Below are positions 56,166 to 58,620 of a stretch of DNA of 58,620 nt, piece after piece (the stretch's first letter is position 1; each line of letters starts with the position of its first letter). The stretch lies in NCBI GenBank assembly GCA_964348225.1, contig CAYGBM010000046.1, forward strand, positions 1 to 58,620, read 5' to 3'. Both the position numbers and the translations under genes were made by a program. This DNA comes from CAYGBM01 sp964348225. Its GTDB lineage: Bacteria > Patescibacteriota > Minisyncoccia > Minisyncoccales > CG1-02-41-26. The notes below the pieces were generated by a model that was not told where the DNA came from, searched no databases, and saw only the letters and a program-made list of their open reading frames with translations.

Positions 56166-57482
56166 ATGAACTATATTGGAGAATGGATTTATAAAAGAAA
56201 GCCAAGAAAAAAAGAGTTCTCTACTGGTGAGGGATGGGATTCTTTTGCTCGCCAGGATTGGCAGTTTGTAAGCGAAGAAAACAAGCTTTTGATTGGAGAA
56301 ATGATTGCGGAACGGGTGGGTGATAACAAGAAGGTCTTAGATTTAGCGAGTGGCTCTTGGCACTATATCCCAACGCATACTGCTGTTGATAGCTCCAGAG
56401 AAATGCTTTATCGCAATCCTGCTATCAATCGCTTGCTTTTTAACCTGGATTGGCTGGCTGAAGGGCATAGTTTGCCTTTGCCTGACAAGTTTGATGCAGT
56501 GTTGTTTTGTCTCGGGTATAATTATGTGAGAAACCCATTGGTTGTTTTCCGTGAATCCAAGCGACTTCTTTTGCCTGATGGCAAAATAATTGTGGCAGGC
56601 GGAGTAAGTAGCGGTTGTGATAAATTTGAGTTAAGGCGCTTTAAGCCAGAGGTGATTAAAGCAGAGCTTGAGAGCCTGGGTCTGGAAGTTGTTATACATA
56701 ATGTGGTTGATACCTTGGGTTTGCCAAGGGAGTTCAGTGTGGTAGAAGCGGCTGAACATTTACCGGAAAAACAATTTTTGGTCGCCGAGAATGTAGAAAG
56801 AGTTAAAACAAGCCTCAATATTGCTGGTAAAAGATTAAAAGAAAATTATCAGCAGATTAGAGCAGAGAGACAGAGAGCCGGTGTTGGCTGGCTGACACAA
56901 AGAGAAGTCCAAGGACTGAAGGAGCTTGAACCAATTAGAGAGGTTGGGCAACAACTTGAGGAACGGTTCAAGGTGCGGGTGTTTATTGTTCCTTATTCAC
57001 CGCTTAAAAGAGATTTCAACCCCAAAGATACTCAGTCTTTCTCTGTTGGGCTTATCCTTGTGGGTGATGGGTTCATGAAACCTACCGGTGAGTTCTGGAA
57101 AGAGATAAAGCGGGAAGCAGATATGCTCCTTGTTGAAATTGTTGAAATTTATAATGAAACAAGCGGTGGACTTTATGTTATTGAAGATGAAAAAAGCATG
57201 ATTGATCACATTAACCAAAGCTTTCAGAGAAGAGGTAAGGTAAGCCAGGTTTTCTTTATGGCGCCGTGGGCATTTCTACATCCTGCGATTTATGGCGACC
57301 TTCAAAATTTTTGGGAAAGCATATTTGAAAAATGTTCTGTACCAAAAAGGATTATTGAACGGGATATTCGCCGAACGTTGATGAATCAACAAGTTGATGA
57401 GTCAACAATTTGGGATATCCGTGGTTTTTCCGAGCATTTGCGGAGGTTAGCTTTGATAGTTGAAGAAAAAGGATACTTATGA
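56166..57482 (+). CDS. SAM-dependent methyltransferase-like protein with extra C-terminal domain (438 aa)
   Basis: Class I methyltransferase-like N-terminal half: KKVLDLASGSWHYIP (motif I, unusual GSW), HTAVDSSREML, LPDKFDAVLFCLGYNYVRNP, and ESKRLLLPDGKIIVAGG. A second half (about residues 230-438) has a coiled coil (KRLKENYQQIRAERQRAG) and an unrecognised alpha/beta domain. ATG 56166, 9 nt after AAGGAG; ATG 56157 abuts the SD. It follows the attenuator leader. Substrate unknown. Confidence 0.75.
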   Translation: MNYIGEWIYKRKPRKKEFSTGEGWDSFARQDWQFVSEENKLLIGEMIAERVGDNKKVLDLASGSWHYIPTHTAVDSSREMLYRNPAINRLLFNLDWLAEGHSLPLPDKFDAVLFCLGYNYVRNPLVVFRESKRLLLPDGKIIVAGGVSSGCDKFELRRFKPEVIKAELESLGLEVVIHNVVDTLGLPREFSVVEAAEHLPEKQFLVAENVERVKTSLNIAGKRLKENYQQIRAERQRAGVGWLTQREVQGLKELEPIREVGQQLEERFKVRVFIVPYSPLKRDFNPKDTQSFSVGLILVGDGFMKPTGEFWKEIKREADMLLVEIVEIYNETSGGLYVIEDEKSMIDHINQSFQRRGKVSQVFFMAPWAFLHPAIYGDLQNFWESIFEKCSVPKRIIERDIRRTLMNQQVDESTIWDIRGFSEHLRRLALIVEEKGYL

Positions 57483-57520
57483 AGCGGTTTACTTTAGGGA
57501 TAAGCCGCTTCTGATTTTTT
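57481..57520 (+). terminator. intrinsic terminator
   Basis: GAAGCGG (57481-57487) / CCGCTTC (57505-57511), then TGATTTTTT. Confidence 0.85.
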
Positions 57521-57654
57521 CTGTCTTGCTAGTCTGTCAGAAGATAGTTTTGAAAGCAGGTCTTGGATTTACATATTAAATCTGGTAGAATCAAATTGAA
57601 AGGCTGTTTTCTGCTATAATTGTAATAGCTGTCAGCAAATTAATCACTAATAAA

Positions 57655-58002
57655 ATGAATATGAGAGAAAAAGAACCGCAAATGTATCCTGAGGGAAAAG
57701 AAGAAACCCCAAAACCCGAAGAAGAGACAGAAAAGGTAGAAAAGGCAGAGGCAGAACAAACACCAGAAGAAATTCGAGAAGTTTTAGAGAAAGCCTTGGA
57801 AGAAGAATGCCCTGTAGATTTGGTAATTTTAGACTATGAGGATGGGAGACTAGAGCAAGTATTAGATCTTATTGTGGAAATAATTTACGATGATTACGTT
57901 ATGATGAGCTATTTTGACTATGAAAGAAACGAAACCGGTGAGGGAATACCCCTAAGTATCTCCCGTATAAAAAAAGCAGAGCTGCGCAAACCTCAAAAAT
58001 AA
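57655..58002 (+). CDS. hypothetical acidic protein (115 aa)
   Basis: An N-terminal Glu/Lys/Pro-rich disordered part (about 1-38), then a compact domain: LEEECPVDLVILDYEDGRLEQVLDLIVEIIYDDYVMMSYFDY ends in ISRIKKAELRK (quoted in pieces; strand-rich, WYL-like in feel). Start ATG 57655 or 57661; no SD. It ends 17 nt before the GerMN gene. Function unknown. Confidence 0.6.
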   Translation: MNMREKEPQMYPEGKEETPKPEEETEKVEKAEAEQTPEEIREVLEKALEEECPVDLVILDYEDGRLEQVLDLIVEIIYDDYVMMSYFDYERNETGEGIPLSISRIKKAELRKPQK

Positions 58003-58019
58003 TCTAGTATTATAACATC

Positions 58020-58620
58020 ATGAAAAAAGCAATCATTATTATCATTATTCTTATAATTGTTGCTGGGGCTCTTTACCTTCTTTTCGCCAAGCCCCAAGAA
58101 GAGTCAGAAGCTGAAGCTATACTCTTGTTTTATTACAACAAAACCCAAGATATTGATGAAGAAGGCAATGTAATGTGTTCCGCTGACGCGGTCATGCCAG
58201 TAGAGAGAGAAATACCATCTTCAAAGGGGACTCATATTACCGATGAAATTACTGAAGCAATTAAGCTTCTCGTGAAAGGCGAGCTTACCGAAGAAGAAAA
58301 AGCCCAGGGCTTTGAAACAGAGTTTCCTCATCCTGATTTTGTTTTAGAGTCAGCTGAGCTTACAGACAGCACTTTAACCTTGACCTTTCCTGAAGTATCT
58401 GGCTTTACCAGCGGGGGTTCTTGCAGGGTAGGGCTGTTAAAAGCCCAGATAGAAAAAACCGCCCTTCAGTTTGAAGAAGTAGAACAGGTGCTCATTATGC
58501 CAGAAGAAATCTTCCAGCCTTCCTCCCGCATTTTGTTTGTCCGCGCGATCAATCGGACAATCGTGAAGTTCTTTCGGAAGTCTCTAACCGTCGGAAAATT
58601 GTGTGCGACTGCTTCCCGAG
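58020..58620 (+). CDS. GerMN domain-containing exported protein (3' end outside the window)
   Basis: ATG at 58020 (MKKAIIIIIILIIVAGALY: signal/anchor). The GerMN pattern follows: ITDEITEAIKLLVKGELTEEEKAQGFETEF, LTLTFPEV, GGSCRVGLLKAQIEKTALQF and EVEQVLIMPEE. After about residue 165 the sequence becomes SSRILFVRAINRT..., where DNA at 58537-58557 has a TTGTCCG / CGGACAA dyad, so the tail may be another repeat insertion. Open to the window end. Confidence 0.8.
   Translation, partial: MKKAIIIIIILIIVAGALYLLFAKPQEESEAEAILLFYYNKTQDIDEEGNVMCSADAVMPVEREIPSSKGTHITDEITEAIKLLVKGELTEEEKAQGFETEFPHPDFVLESAELTDSTLTLTFPEVSGFTSGGSCRVGLLKAQIEKTALQFEEVEQVLIMPEEIFQPSSRILFVRAINRTIVKFFRKSLTVGKLCATASR

Overview
The window looks like a chromosomal segment of a Candidate Phyla Radiation (Patescibacteria, Parcubacteria-like) bacterium. 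This is inferred from gene content and style, not from a marker tree: low GC, the standard code with TGA as stop, short membrane proteins, a membrane-anchored ClpC-like ATPase, sortase and CAP proteins, a tiny division cluster (mraZ-rsmH-ftsL-like-ftsI-Mur ligase), a short dnaX, an S23-type four-helix-bundle gene, and tRNA genes without encoded CCA.

Layout. 1-900: two small SD-led hypothetical genes between terminators. 942-5998: ychF, pcm, mltG, a DJ-1/PfpI protein, then rplJ-rplL behind an L10-type leader. 6.3-12.9 kb: a five-gene accessory block that opens with an L7/L12-like composite protein, followed by two paralogous membrane-anchored proteins and two secreted proteins. 13-14.3 kb: a PP2C-like protein and a tRNA gene nested inside another tRNA gene. 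14.3-24.2 kb: FIST sensor, coiled coil, membrane proteins, ClpC-like ATPase, pilin-like fusion, CAP protein, sortase, FN3 protein. 24.3-29.1 kb: division cluster with a structured RNA between mraZ and rsmH. 29.5-39.3 kb: aromatic/prephenate metabolism. On the minus strand are a TyrA-PheA fusion, a BacA-like PDT-fold protein, one normal aminotransferase and one aminotransferase with its PLP lysine replaced by Asn; trpB-trpA lie on the plus strand. 39.5-58.6 kb: tRNA-Glu, cutA, a PaaX-like gene between two palindromes, P-type ATPase, Na/Ca exchanger, rmuC, rplU, recR, dnaB, cysS, dnaX, tRNA-Gln, a methyltransferase and a truncated GerMN protein.

Two gene classes are interleaved. Housekeeping genes mostly have no Shine-Dalgarno sequence, or start next to a promoter. 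Accessory genes have strong AAGGAGG-type sites, consensus promoters and their own intrinsic terminators. Several accessory genes sit behind promoter / structured leader / terminator modules. Three of those leaders (35.1-35.26 kb minus, 35.44-35.62 kb plus, 39.32-39.49 kb plus) share sequence and a co-varying 5' stem, and are the best candidate for an undescribed cis-regulatory RNA family.

Other notable points: small palindromic repeats inserted in frame in recR, rplL and cysS; a five-copy CGATCG-centred palindrome family; and several apparent pseudoenzyme or variant-motif proteins (Lys-less aminotransferase, P-loop-less Mur ligase, P-type ATPase with DKTLT and TGEW). All functional calls come from reading motifs by eye; no database search was run.
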